64,000 nucleotides of DNA from Haliclona indistincta (lineage: Eukaryota > Porifera > Demospongiae > Haplosclerida > Chalinidae), in NCBI GenBank assembly GCA_964017065.1, contig OZ024783.1:1242134-1306133 (forward strand), read 5' to 3'. How positions within the stretch are numbered: position 1 is the first letter of the stretch; each line of letters opens with the position of its first letter. Below, in pieces: positions 1-13,100 of this stretch. The notes under the pieces are model-generated. The model did no database searches and was not told the DNA's origin. It worked only from the letters and a program-made list of their open reading frames with translations. A program made the translations under genes and the position numbers.

Positions 1-1198
1 CAGCAGGGAGCACTAGAGTTTGGCTGGTGTCTGGTGTGTGTGGATCCTGAGCTGTACTTCAGTTCTCGCTTCCTTCATATCCTCCTCCTCTCTGTCGCTT
101 ATCGATTCTCACAATCGGTCCGGCGCAAGGTTACTTCAAGTTTTTGTGGTCTCCAGCGAAGGTGCAATGTCTGGAAGAATGGCATCTCCTGGACAGACTC
201 TGACAACATCACAACACTCATTGAGCTCCTTGACAACAACCGGAGAGTGTTGGTGGCCATGTCGTGCAGCAAGGACAGACCAATGGAGCATGCCAAGCTT
301 CGTAGCTCACTCATTAGTCTGGTTCACCGTCTTCACCAAGAGCACTGCCCGAGTGTGGAAGTGTACGAGTGTCTCATCTCTCCCAGCCTGGTCCAACAGT
401 ATCCCTTCAATGACCTACCTGACACTGACCTCTTTGACATCCAGGATGTAGCTAAATCCATTCTTTGTCGAAAGCCGTTTATTTCCAGTCAGAGTGAATG
501 TTGTATCGGTCGCCTCCCAACACAGTCACTACCCTTAGAGCCATACCACCTCCTCAGCCCCTCCTCTGTCTGTGAGCTGTTCAACCATAGCAACGCTGAC
601 CAGCCAGTTCCTACCGCCCTCCTCCATGAGATAACAAAACACTTCAGTCAGCTTAAGATGAAGCCACAAGTGTACTACAAGGAACTGAGAGAGCATCTGG
701 ACAAGCTGAGTCTATTCTCTGGCAGGGATCCTCTGGTGAGCAGTGTGGCTGTACTGTAGCATGTGATGGTAGTAATGTTTCTCTGGTGTGTACAGGAGTT
801 GTCTGGGTTGAAGGAGGAGGACCTACCAAGTGATCCACCCACAGCTGCTGGTAGCTCCAGTACCCTCAGTGAGTCACACATGTACACAAGTTGTGACAGT
901 GGCACTCCTCTTCTTGTATACAGGTATTGACGACCTGTTTAAAGTAAAGATGAGGTTGAAGAATCTCAATGACTGGAAGTCTCTAGGTCTAGCCCTGGGG
1001 TTGCTGTACCCCACACTAGAGAGGATAGAGGAGGAGCAGCATGGAGCCATTGAGAAGTGCAAGACAAAGATGATAGCGGCTTGGCTGCAGCGCCATGACA
1101 ACGTCTCTAAGAATAGTGACCCTTCGTGGGCGGTGCTGAAAACAGCTCTTATCAACATTGATGAAAACGAGTTGTCTGACAAGATCATGACTATCTGA
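1..1198 (+). CDS. ANK-ROC-COR-Death protein, copy A (3' part only)
   Basis: This is the C-terminal part of a DAPK1-like ankyrin/ROCO/Death protein; its 5' end lies left of the window. Reading starts in frame at base 1. Exons are 1-735, 796-868 and 924-1198, joined in phases 0 and 1 by GT-AG introns of 60 and 55 bp. The first exon matches the post-COR region of copies B and E almost base for base. The second encodes a Ser/Pro/Thr-rich linker. The last encodes a Death domain (from about LFKVKMRLKNLNDW to KIMTI and a stop). Copy A lacks the extra linker exon and the other Death exon used by copy B, so sister genes use two different Death exons. Exon structure is seen directly. A role as an intracellular GTPase-regulated Death-fold adaptor is inferred from the family. 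Confidence 0.85.
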
Positions 1199-1238
1199 TG
1201 GTGAGTTGAGATGTGTCTATACCACCAGCTGTACTACT

Positions 1239-1316
1239 GTCTCATACAGGAGGAGGAGGATACTGGCTCATACAGGAGGAGGAGGATACTGGCTCATACA
1301 GGAGGAGGAGGATACT
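1239..1316 (+). repeat. 26-bp minisatellite after ANK copy A
   Basis: About three units of a 26-bp repeat with core CTCATACAGGAGGAGGAGGA. The same array follows every Death-exon remnant in the window (8.7, 26.4, 33.3 and 44.8 kb) with different unit numbers. Each unit contains a splice-acceptor-like TACAG|GAGG. Confidence 0.9.
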
Positions 1317-1563
1317 GCATGGCTCAAGCCTTTAGACATTCTTGGTTTTGTGAGTGTGTGCCTCAACTTGTATATCAGTGACTTAAAATCACATTATTCC
1401 AGAGACATATAAATTCTGTGTATAAAAAATATTTTTCTCAATTTTTCGTGGGTGCCCTCTAGAACAAAAACATCGCGTAATCTCATACATTTTATGTCGG
1501 AATATTAAATTTTTACACAACAAATTTGACAATACCACATGACATAATCTAATGTTGCTATGG

Positions 1564-2943
1564 TTACTGGTGTGCTCCACCCAGTGTCCCCATCATCCTC
1601 AGTACATCAGTCAGTTGTTGTCTGTATTAATAGTTAGTGTAGTTATCAAGTAGCTATAGCTAGTGTGCTGGTCACCTGATGCTATGAGTGAGTACTGACT
1701 GATGCTCTGATGTCAGATGAGTTAGGTAGCGATGAAGACTCTGAAGTGACTTAGATAGTGAGTGATCTAGTGGAGGAGAGAACCAGCACTGAGGGAGACT
1801 AGACACCACCTGATGAGATGGAGAGAGAGAAGGAGAGAGAGAGAGAGAGAGAGGGAGGGAGAAAGGTCAAGTGATGATGTGTGTTGAGGTCTACTCACAA
1901 TCCTTGTCTTGTCTATAGTATGTTGGTTGATGGGGCAGTTCTGTAGTGATAGCAGTAGATATCTGTTGAGTAGACCATCCACTGATAACTGCTGGACTGA
2001 CTAGACAACAACCCCTCCCACATTGTGATGTTACCTAGCAACTGATAAACAAAGACGACAAGAACAGTGAAGGTCAAGTATTATATGAAACACACGACAA
2101 AATAATTATGTGAGAAAACTAAATCACAGATTTACAGTGATTTTCTATGTCGATTGATGCTGAAGTGAAAAGTGTAGAGTGTCACCATCATGAACTAATG
2201 TGTTCAGTCTCTGTAGTCACTGTTGTTGTCTTTATTCACACGATGGAGGATGATCAGAGACTGAACACATTAGTGCATGAAGGTGACACTCTACACTTCA
2301 GCATTGCAAGAAGACAGTTCCAACACAGTGACTCAGTGTTCTCATGTTCATACGTCACGTTACAGTTGGTTAAAACTCACTTTCACTGCAGTCCAGAATT
2401 GTCTATTATAGAATATTATCTTGGGAGAAGAACCTGAAACCTCCAGTTGACTGTAGTGAGGGGGAGGGGCTATGAATGAGACCACACCCACTTCATCCTG
2501 TGCTTACACTTTTGTCATGAGAGGTATGGTACACGTCATCACTGATGGTTGCCTTGAACCGCTTTACCACAGCCGAGAGCAGTGCCTGTGGGCGGAGTTA
2601 TGAACAGAGTCATGTGACATGTGGGAGTGGTCACCTGCATGACATTACGATAGTCTTCCTGGAGGGCTTTAATTAGAGCTATCAACCGAGAGCCCTCTCG
2701 AGAAGATAACAAATCCCAAACCCTCTCTACGAACTCTGTAGAAAAGAATATAATTACCATGCAGAAAACAGCATTTTAAAGATCGAATAAAACCACTCAG
2801 CAGAAACAACAAGCTTTCTGCTTGGTACCGGTAGGCGGGGTCAGGTATCATAATGGGCGGAGCCAGCTAGCCTGACCTGTCAGTCTAGGAATGACAACCC
2901 TGTCAACCAGTTTAGGAATGAGGCTGAGATCCTCATTTACCCG
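1564..2943 (-). pseudogene. PAXBP1/GCFC-like gene, 3' fragment 1
   Basis: A set of minus-strand exons matches the end of a PAXBP1 (GC-rich sequence DNA-binding factor/GCFC) protein, a nuclear splicing-associated family. Recognisable pieces, 5' to 3': LIPKLVDRVVIPRLTG (2877-2943), FVERVWDLLSSREGSRL (2635-2735), a VVKRF exon near 2510-2590, a QFWTAVK exon near 2380-2450, GNITMWEGLLSS / LLNRYLLLSLQN (1899-2041), CWFSPPLDHS (1676-1788) and the last exon VLRMMGTLGGAHQ (1564-1621). The 1899-2041 exon is 143 bp against 147 bp in the copy at 46046-46192, a 4-bp loss that shifts the frame. There is no upstream part: homology to the gene at 61.1-61.7 kb stops near 2943. It converges on ANK copy A. It is a duplicated fragment, probably not functional. 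Confidence 0.7.
2161..2301. repeat. Hairpin repeat, about 46-bp arms
   Basis: Left arm TGAAGTGAAAAGTGTAGAGT (from 2161) is reverse-complemented in the right arm ending ACACTCTACACTTCA (2301), with a loop of about 45 bp. The same hairpin recurs at 46310-46438 and, in part, at 63890-64000. It lies inside an intron of the PAXBP1-like fragment. Confidence 0.75.
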
Positions 2944-3431
2944 CCATGCACCCTCCTCAGGAGGAGTTCCACACCATGAATGTGCAGGTGGTGATGCGGA
3001 CCCAGCAGTAAGGATGGAAACATACGTTCTAGGATTCCTGTGCACTAAGCAGGTTCTAGGGCAGGTGCTAGCATGATGGTATCTCCAGGACACACACACA
3101 AGCATTACATGATAAGCTTTAGCAAATAGCAAATTCAGTCTATGAAGTTTGCAAAGACATGTGGTAGCTTGCAGTAGTGAATACACATCCAAGGGTGGGT
3201 CACCTATAGTACCAGGCTATATCCTGATCGTCTTATATCACTTGATTACATGCGCGCTTGATTGCAAGCGTCTTAGATACATGTAGATTGATAGCAGATA
3301 GTAGGCTTTGTTCCATTCAAAGCTTCCATTCAATACCTGTTACAAAATTAGCTTGGTACTAAGTGTTCGAACCTTAATCCTTCGTGACTTTTATAGTATC
3401 ATACAGTAAAGGTCACTATAAGTAGCTAGAT
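2944..3431. other. Spacer between PAXBP1-like fragment and MPC1-1
   Basis: No gene is seen. It holds a segment (about 2945-3075) that recurs twice at 47.62-47.98 kb next to CA repeats, including a short plus-strand open stretch EEFHTMNVQVVMRTQQ-stop that I cannot assign. The remainder, 3080-3431, is homologous to 47.97-48.26 kb and is 3' flanking DNA of MPC1. Confidence 0.5.
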
Positions 3432-4555
<1,124 letters not shown>

Positions 4556-4737
4556 AATTACAGGCACTGAAAGCAGAGAGAGAGAGAGGTAACCTGGCGA
4601 GTGGTGATGGGGATGGAGAGAATCGAATCGCGAACCGAACCCCACAAAAACCACGCCCATATAACTACGCCCTGAAAATGGCCTAAGGCAAGGATCGATA
4701 CAAGGCGGACCTATAGTTTATCACTTGACGCAGAGCA
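4556..4737. promoter_or_regulatory. Shared divergent promoter region, MPC1-1 / ANK copy B
   Basis: The two start codons are 182 bp apart on opposite strands, so both promoters must share this interval or overlap the neighbouring gene. It is GC-richer than nearby introns, contains a short GA run and CCACGCCC/CTACGCCC boxes, and has no obvious TATA box. The arrangement is preserved at 28414-28588 (MPC1-2 / copy E). Bidirectional activity is inferred from spacing. Confidence 0.5.
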
Positions 4738-7700
4738 ATGGCTGAAGGACGACGAGAAGAACAATACATAATCGCGTTTAAGAACGGGAACAAGCTTATG
4801 GCGGAGCAGCTGCTACCCAGCATACCACAACCAGCTACCATCACGACAACGTTCAAGTCCAGACTGTATTATACTGAGTTATCATTGGTCTCTCTGCTCC
4901 ACCTAGCTGCGTACTGGGGCTGGAGGAATGTCGTCACTTCGCTAGTATCAGTGTATAATTGTGCCGCCAACTGCAAGGACGAGAAGGGACACATTCCACT
5001 GCATTATGCCGCCAGCAATGGACACCTCGAGGTGGTGAAATATTTCATAGTTGAACTACATTGTGACCCAATGGACAAGAACCGGTATGGCAGGACACCA
5101 CTTCACTATACTTGTCGCTATGGTTACCTCAACATTGCTCAGTATCTCATCAGAGAGGAACACTGTAACCCATCATGTGAGGGCAATGATGGCGAGACAC
5201 CACTTCACTATGCTTGTATTAATGGTCACCTCAACATTGCTCAGTATCTCATCAGAGAGAAACACTGTAACCCATCATGTGAGAACATTATTGGCAAAAC
5301 ACCACTTCACTATGCTTGTATTAATGGTCACCTCAACATTGCTCAGTATCTCATCAGAGAGGAACACTGTAACCCATCATGTGAGAACAATATTGGCAAG
5401 ACACCAATTCACTATGCTTGTGATAATGGTCACCTCAACATTGCTCAGTATCTCATCAGAGAGGAACACTGTAACCCATCATGTGAGAACAATGATCGAT
5501 GGGCACCACTTCACTATGCTTGTCGCCATGGTTACCTCAACATTGCTCAGTATCTCATCAGAGAGGAACACTGTAATCCATCATGTGAGAACAAGTATGG
5601 CAATATACCACTTCACGATGCTTGTAGTAATGGTCATCTCAACATTGCTCAGTATCTCATCAGAGAGGAACACTGTAACCCATCATGTGAGGACAATGAT
5701 GGCTATACACCACTTCACTATGCTTGTGGTAATGACCACGCCCACATTGTACAATATCTGTTATCAACTGGACGAGTGAATCCACTGGCTAAGTGCAAGG
5801 GTGGCTTCACTGCATTGTCCTTGGCTAGTCGCAAGTATGACATCATTAAACTATTTGAACCATTCGAAGAGTGCAGGACAGCCTTCCCAGTGCACACGTT
5901 CACTAAACTGATACTCACAGGAGACAGTGGAGCTGGCAAGACTACCTTAACTGAACTTATTGTCCGCCTAGCTAGTTCTACAGCTGTAGAGTGTGTCGTT
6001 GATGTTCAACGCTACACAGCAGGGATCGTTCCACACCACATCCAGAGTGAGCAGCTGGGCAACTTTGTCGTGTATGACTTTGCTGGACAGCAAGAATACT
6101 ACTCGAGTCATGATGCCGTGCTCGAGCAAGTGATGCGAAGGTCAGCAGCCATGTTTCTCTGTGTGGTAGACCTGAGTGAGAGCAAGGAGAAGATCTGTGA
6201 GTCGCTCCACTACTGGCTAAGCTTTATCGACAATGCCTGCAGCACAGCAGAGGGACGATCGCACGTGGTGATCATTGGTAGCCATGCCGACCAGGTCATG
6301 TCGTCGGTGGAGGAGAAGAGCTCGCTGCTGCAGACCATCATAGCTACCAGAAGAGTAAGACGCCAGGACTACGTAGAGTGCATTGCTATGGACTGTCGCA
6401 GAACCAACACTGACGCTTCACGTCGTTTGATCGCCACACTCACCAACAGCCAGAAAGCTATCACTGCCAGTCAGCCCGTCATCCACTACTATTCTCATGT
6501 TGTCTACGCATTCCTTCGTACCAAGCTGAACGTGGTAGGCTGTACACTACATGATCTTGTCTCTGCAATCGCTAAGGAAAACGATTCTTCTCTCCCTAGC
6601 GACCAGTCTGTCCTCACAGAGATCCTCACCACTCTCAGTGATAAAGGTCTCATCCTCTTTATACGCCATCATCAATCCAGCTGGATCGTAGTGAAGACAG
6701 AAGCCTTGTTAAACGAAATCAATGGAACACTGTTTGCCCCTCGTCAATTCAAAGAACATCGTGACATTCTTACCAGCAACACTGGCATAGTATCCACCTC
6801 CAGCCTACTCAGTGTATTCCCTCACCACAACACAGATATGCTTGTCGATTTTCTTCAGTCCTTGAATTTCTGTCGACCAGTTAAGCCCTCAGTACTAGAG
6901 AACACCAACCTCCAGACCACACCCTCTCACTCCACAGCTGATCTCCTCTTCTTCCCCGGTCTCATCCAGTCAGAGCGACCAGACAGCCTCATCCAGCAGC
7001 TAGGAGCACTAGAGTTTGGCTGGTGTCTGGTGTGTGTGGATTCTGAGCAGTACTTTAGTTCTCGCTTCCTTCATATCCTCCTCCTCTCTGTCGCTTATCG
7101 ATTCTCACAATCGGTCCAACGCAAGGTTACTTCATGTTTTTGTGGTCTCCAGCGAAGGTGCACTGTCTGGAAGAACGGCATCTCCTGGACAGACTCTGAC
7201 AACATCACAACACTCATTGAGCTCCTTGACAACAACCGGAGAGTGTTGGTGGCCATGTCGTGCAGCAAGAACAGACCAATGGAGCATGCCAAGCTTCGTA
7301 GCTCACTCATTAGTCTGGTTCACCGTCTTCACCAAGAGCACTGCCCGAGTGTGGAAGTGTACGAGTGTCTCATCTCTCCCAGCCTGGTCCAACAGTATCC
7401 CTTCAATGACCTACCTGACACTGACCTCTTTGACATCCAGGATGTAGCTAAATCTATTCTTTGTCGAAAGCCATTTATTTCCAGTCAGAGTGAATGTTGT
7501 ATCGGTCGCCTCCCAACACAGTCACTACCCTTAGAGCCATACCACCTCCTCAGCCCCTCCTCTGTCTGTGAGCTGTTCAACCATAGCAACACTGACCAGC
7601 CAGTTCCTACCACCCTCCTCCATGAGATAACAAAACACTTCAGTCAGCTTAAGATGAAGCCGCAAGTGTACTACAAGGAACTGAGAGAGCATCTGGACAA

Positions 7701-8295
7701 GCTGAGTCTATTCACTGGCAGGGATCCTCTGGTAAGCAGTGTGGCTATACTGTAGCATGTGATGGTAGTAATGTTTCTCTGGTGTGTACAGGAGGTGGCT
7801 GGCTTGAAGGAGCAGGACCTACCAAGTGATCCACCGACAGCTGCTGGTAGCTCCAGTGCCCTCAGTGAGTCACACATGTACACAAGTTGTGACAGTAATG
7901 TTATTGTATGTTCAGGCTCAGTTAGTCAGACTCCTCCCAGTACTCACTCTGATCCACCAGTACCCAGTGTAGACCTGTCCAATATACCTGATGATGGTAC
8001 ACTAGGTGAGTCAGTGACTCATACAATCATCACTTTATAATGCATCACTGCTGCAGATATCTCTCATCTTCCTGACTTGATGATAGCTCTAAACTATATC
8101 ACTAGTGAGTGGTTTGATCTTGGACTACACCTCAGAGTGAATTATGGTACTTTGAAAGAAATTGAAGCAAATTACAAGTTCGTTAATCAGTGCACGAGAG
8201 AGATGCTGGCAATATGGCTGATGGGACCAGGACCATGTACTAAACACACTCTCAGAACAGCACTAATGAATATTAACTGCAGAATAGAGTATTAG
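4738..8295 (+). CDS. ANK-ROC-COR-Death protein, copy B (intact, 1131 aa)
   Basis: Exons 4738-7731, 7792-7864, 7916-8005 and 8057-8295 join in phases 0, 1 and 1 to one frame of 1131 codons plus stop. The ATG has a good context (GCAATGG) and is conserved in copies C, E and F. Domains: about ten ankyrin repeats (residues 45-380), seven of them nearly identical 34-aa units; a ROC GTPase with P-loop GDSGAGKTT (395), switch II DFAGQ (447) and GSHAD (514, the NKxD position); a COR-like winged-helix region (about 575-720); a conserved region to 998; a Ser/Pro linker; and a C-terminal Death domain (about 1053-1131). This is the order found in DAPK1 after its kinase, but no kinase is present. Likely a cytosolic sensor/adaptor: ankyrin repeats bind a target, the GTPase switches, Death recruits partners. 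That role is inference. It is convergent with NLR1. Confidence 0.9.
5060..5780 (+). repeat. 102-bp tandem repeats encoding ankyrin units (copy B)
   Basis: Seven 102-bp units share long identical stretches (for example CTCAACATTGCTCAGTATCT) while bases coding for the loop and first-helix residues vary. Copy C has fewer units, and copies E and F carry their own sets. The pattern points to recent unit duplication or gene conversion inside the coding exon. Confidence 0.9.
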
Positions 8296-8704
8296 TATTA
8301 TTGATCAGAAGAGTATTTTTTGTAATAATAATTATTTTATTGTAATATGACATTGTCAGGTGACACACTTTAAGCAGTCTGATTGGTTAGAGGTCACATG
8401 GTTTGCTTCTCTGGTGAGCAGTGTACTGTAGCATGTGATGACAGTAATGTTCCTCAGCTGGTGTGAGCTGCTCAATGACTGGCAGTCTCTAGGTCTAGCC
8501 CTGGGGTTGCTGTACCCCACACTAGAGAGGAAAGAGGAGGAGCAGCATGGAGCCATTGAGAAGTGCAAGACAAAGATGATAGCGGCTTGGGTACAGCGCC
8601 ATGACAATGTCTCTAAGAATGGTGACTCTTCGTGGGTGGTGCTGAAAACAGCTCTTATCAACATTGATGAAAACGAGTTGTCTGACAAGATCATGACTAT
8701 CTGA
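8296..8704 (+). pseudogene. Second Death-domain exon remnant after copy B
   Basis: An open stretch ends in a Death domain close to that of copy A (LLNDWQSLGLALGLLYP to KIMTI-stop). The DNA just upstream (8409-8465) is a copy of intron 1 of the ANK genes (CTCTGGTGAGCAGTGT, ACTGTAGCATGTGATG), so intron 1 has been fused directly to the Death exon. The acceptor-like CTCAG|C at 8457 is out of phase with copy B exons, so ordinary splicing into it would shift frame. It is either a relic of a deleted neighbouring copy or an alternative 3' exon; I favour a relic. Confidence 0.6.
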
Positions 8705-8737
8705 TGGTGAGTTGGGATGTGTCTATATCACCAGCTA

Positions 8738-8830
8738 TACTACTGTCTCATACAGGAGGAGGAGGATACTGGCTCGTACATGTAGGAGGAGGATACTGGC
8801 TCATACAGGAGGAGGAGGATACTGGCTCAA
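8738..8830 (+). repeat. 26-bp minisatellite after copy B
   Basis: About three diverged units of the CTCATACAGGAGGAGGAGGA repeat; one unit reads TCGTACATGTAGGAGG. Confidence 0.85.
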
Positions 8831-10160
8831 GTATGAACCTTTAGACATTCTTGGTGTTGCGTGTGTGCCTCAACTTGTATATCAGTGACTAAGAATCACA
8901 TTATTCCGGAGACATAGAAATTTTGTGTATGAAAAATAATTCTTCTCATTGATTTTTTGCAGGTACCCCTAGGATAAAAATTTCGCGTAATCATACATTA
9001 AATTTTTTGTCGGAATATTAAATTTTTACACAACAATAATTATACACATGACATCATTATGTACACTCTTTCTGGTTTAGACATTGTGTTGCACAACAAT
9101 TTGTGATGACTCATTTGATGGTGTCCGCTAAATTCATTATTTTGAAAAACCGCTAAATTTTGTACCCGCCACCTTAAGGTAGTTTGCAAGTGCAAAGTTA
9201 TGTGACATGTACAATGTACACTCACACACACACGCAAACACACACACACACACACACAAGCATTATAACTCACATTCTCCTACGCTACTAACAGTTACTC
9301 ATTGTTTTGTAGCTGATATAGAGTGTTCTTCTAGCAACCATGACTTCTAAATTGCTGGTCTTGGATCTTGTAAGCTAAATTTCTTCATCAACTAGTCATT
9401 GCTCAGCTGAAAGGCACCATCTTTGTCAAGTCAGTTATTATAATGGAGGAGAGTTATCCACACACTCACCTCAATTGCAATCTACATTAAGTGAAGGTGA
9501 ACTGATGTTGGTCATGCAGCTGAGAGTAGCTAGCTGTGGCAAGGTCAGAAGAGCAAGTTCCGGTCCTTCATCATTTGAGCAACTAATATGCTCTTATGTA
9601 TGTGCTTGGGCAGCCCTTGTCTTGTCACCGCATGTATGCATACTGACAAGTTGTTTATATTGCATCATAATGATAAACAGTGCAAGGTGTACAAGAAGAG
9701 TCATGCTAGCATAACATGTTAGGTGCTGGAATATCAGATGAGTGAACTACACAACAAGATTATATTACTATAGTGAACTGAGCATTAGTTATTGTACACT
9801 ACATACCCAGTGAATTGATAAACATTGTAAAATTTAAATGACTACCCTGCAGGAGCCCATACTCAGTAGGAAAGTCATTGAAATATTAAACACACCTTAT
9901 AAGGTAGCACATGTATGTTCCTCCCATTGCTGTACGTGATACTTTTCTAATAAGCTGTTCAATTAATATACTTGTCCGAAACGCTGTTCTAATTGAGACT
10001 ATTAGGAGTTCAATCCTCCGAAGTTTCCTGTTATGGGCTCCAGTTTGTACTGTGTTCATTTTTGCTCCATTTACTACTGTCTTAACTATGGTATATTAAT
10101 TATTATTGACAATAGAAATTCTTATTTTTAACAGATACAACAACTGATACTTCATAATGA
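8831..10160. other. Spacer between convergent copy B and NLR1
   Basis: No convincing gene. It contains a short (CA)n tract (about 9217-9259) and AT-rich DNA, and is collinear with 33.38-34.78 kb between copy E and NLR2. A minus-strand stretch near 9470-9600 ending in a good donor (GAG|GTGAGTG) resembles an exon, but its frames contain stops and I cannot assign it. Confidence 0.45.
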
Positions 10161-13100
10161 CTACGAGCAAGTAATTGAAATATCAAGAAAAGGAATTGAA
10201 TTTTTTTCTCTTTTGAAATTGACAGAAGACACCATTTCTTTGAGAGATGAATCTAGTTGTGCTTGTATGCCTTCTTTATTAACTGTACGTGAGTCAGTTT
10301 GAATACATATCTGGAGATCATTCACCTGACTATACACAAGGGAACATAAGAGACTATTCCCTCCAACCACCACACTCTGGACCCACTCTTTTACTGCCTC
10401 TTCTGACTGCAATGATGGACAATAAGGTATTAGTTCTAATTCTTTTAGTGTACTTCTTCCTACACACTCTCCTATTTTCTTCAGTGATTCATCTAGATGT
10501 GAGGATGACAATGGCGACCAGTACAATGCTGACTTGTTTAGCGAAGGTTGTCTTGTTAGTGCTTCCAACAGTGGCACCAGTCCCATGTCTGTTACTCTGT
10601 TACCACCAATCCACATTTCTTTTACATTGCTGTCGGAAATAAGATCTAGAGCTCTGGCAATGTAACCAAAGCCAGTGTCTGTGTATTCATTGTTTTCTGC
10701 TTGTAGTACTTCTACAGACTCCAAAACACCTAATGCAGAAGAAGTTTCATCATGCTCAGGAGAAATTCCAAGTAGCAAACCCATTCCTTGGTCACTAATA
10801 TCACACAAAGCAAGGTCCAGATCTATTTGTCCCCTTGCCACAGTTCTGATGTAGGACAAGAAGTAGTTGACTGACAGACAGTCCATTGGACTCATGGGAA
10901 TACGAGAGAAATCCATTTTCAGGTTGAGTGCAGAAACCATTTGCTCATAAAATGATTGATGACATATTTGTGCTTCAAAGATGCAGTTCAGAAATGTTAG
11001 GAGGCAACGCTTGGATTTCTCTTCAGACTGATCAAAGTCAAACTCAATGATGAGCTTTCGCACCCCCTCATTGGTGAGCCCAGTCAGGCCAGCATAGAAC
11101 TGGAGTACAGGAAACTTGAGATTGTCATTCAAAAGAATTTTAAATTTCTCAGAATGCTCAGCTGGTTCTAGTCGGGAGATATAGTAGGCAGCAAGGAGCT
11201 CTTGGACGGCTAGATGGATAAAGTTGCAAGTGACTAATTTTCTACCAATTCGACCAAAACCCTGGACACTATGAAGCAGACCTAATGTAGAGAGTGATGT
11301 GAGTTCCTTCTGTGTAAAAACAATCTTGTTCTGCATCACACCATTGAATGCTAGTTCACTGAGGTTGTGTAACTGTTCCTTGAGATCAGCAGGGAGGTCC
11401 TCAAATGAGGAGACATCTTCAAGGACTCTGTCAGGTTGGCGAGTTTCCAGCTCACGGACTATACAGCATAGTACGAGCTCTTGAAATAGCTCACATCGAG
11501 TGATGGGTAAGGTCTGGTCACCATTGAGGTATATGTAGGCTAGAATGGCAGCATTCAGAGGCACATAGCAACAGCTTTCGATAACTGGATAGCGATGGAA
11601 ATGACTGCTCAGCTTACTGCAAGCTGATATGACTTCACTATTGGGCAGTTGCGAATTTAATGCATTCTCAAAGTAATCGTGAATATCACCTTTAGTGAAA
11701 CCAAGAATCTCTACCCGGTTAGCTAGGCCATGAAGATCCAACGAGAAGTCAGGTCGAGAGGTTATCAGTATTCTAGTCTGAGGATAAACTGACCGAAGCA
11801 GATCTTTGAGGAATGACGGCTTACGAATGCGTGTTGGAGACTCATCCCAGCCGTCCAAGATGAGAAGAATCTTTTGCATGTCCATGAGAAGTCTAGCTGT
11901 CTCTTTTGATATGCTGCTACCACTAGCTAGGAAGAGAAGGTGAGGCAAGATATGGTCAAGTTCGCGTACATCATGGTCGTTCAAGTCTCGTAGACGGACA
12001 AGAGCCACAGCATCAAATGTGCTCAACTTTCCTTCAGCCCATTTTTGGGCATATTGGTAGGCAAGACTTGTTTTTCCCATTCCTCCCACTCCTTCAACTA
12101 GAATCACCTGACGCTCATTGTCAAAGGTGTCAGCATCAAAGATTCTATCAGAATCCACAGGTACCTTGATTGTCAAAATTTTGTCTACATCTCCCTCTAC
12201 TCTGCTCTCAGCAATGGTCTTGTCACTGCCACATCGCTTTCCTTTCTCCTTTATCATGGCTAGTTTGACATGCTGGCACTGAGGGAGAGGGTCCCAGGTT
12301 GGAGGTTGGGTTGTTCTATACTCATGTTGAAGGCTTGTCAAAATCTCAGCACAGGGGTCTTGTTCTCTCTTTCTCTTCAGATTTGGTGCAAGGTCACTAA
12401 TAAGATTGTAGGCTTTACCTGAAAATACACATTATCATGTCAAGTAATTATAATCCTGTAACAATCACAATAATTATTATAGGACTACATTGAAAACCAC
12501 TGATGGGTGTCTGTATTCACTCGACTGGAATACTGGACTCATGAACAATGTAATTTTCGACATAATTATTTTAGTCTCTATAGAGTACATTTTAGAAATG
12601 AGATCAAATGATTGTTGAGTGCCAAGATACTCGTTTTTTATTACCTCAAACTTATAGAATAGTGTGTCAACCAAACCTTGCTTTTAGATATGAAGCCTTT
12701 ACTATCAGCTATCTTTGCTAAAGATTCTTAGTTACCTGCAATATCTATGCTGCATAAGCATTTTAAGTGTATACCTTTGCAGTTCTGGGCTCTTCAGAGT
12801 AAAGTAGATTGCTGTACTCAAACAGCATCTATGCATGATGTCATTTACAGAACATTAAAGCTGATGGGCTCAAGATGACACACCTATTGTTACCTAGCTT
12901 TGGGTTTAGTTGGTTCAAAACACTTCTAATCAATACGAAACATATATGCACAATGAGTCTAGAACTCCGTTAAATTACCTATTGTCATTAACTTATCATT
13001 GCTTAACACCACAGTATAATGATTTTAGAGTGATCTGAGTGTAGTATTATGTTGTGTTAGATTCTTTGTAATTAGCACACAGTAGGACCCACCACTGTCT

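Noticed and set aside
5051..5779. 242-codon open frame in the second frame of the ankyrin repeats (also at 20.9, 29.7, 55.4 and 56.2 kb)
   Set aside because: A shadow of the 102-bp ankyrin units; the repeat length is a multiple of three so one stop-free unit gives a long stop-free frame.
7016..7447. 143-codon open frame overlapping the post-COR region (repeated at 20 and 31542)
   Set aside because: Same DNA as the conserved ANK-ROCO coding frame; conservation follows the real frame.
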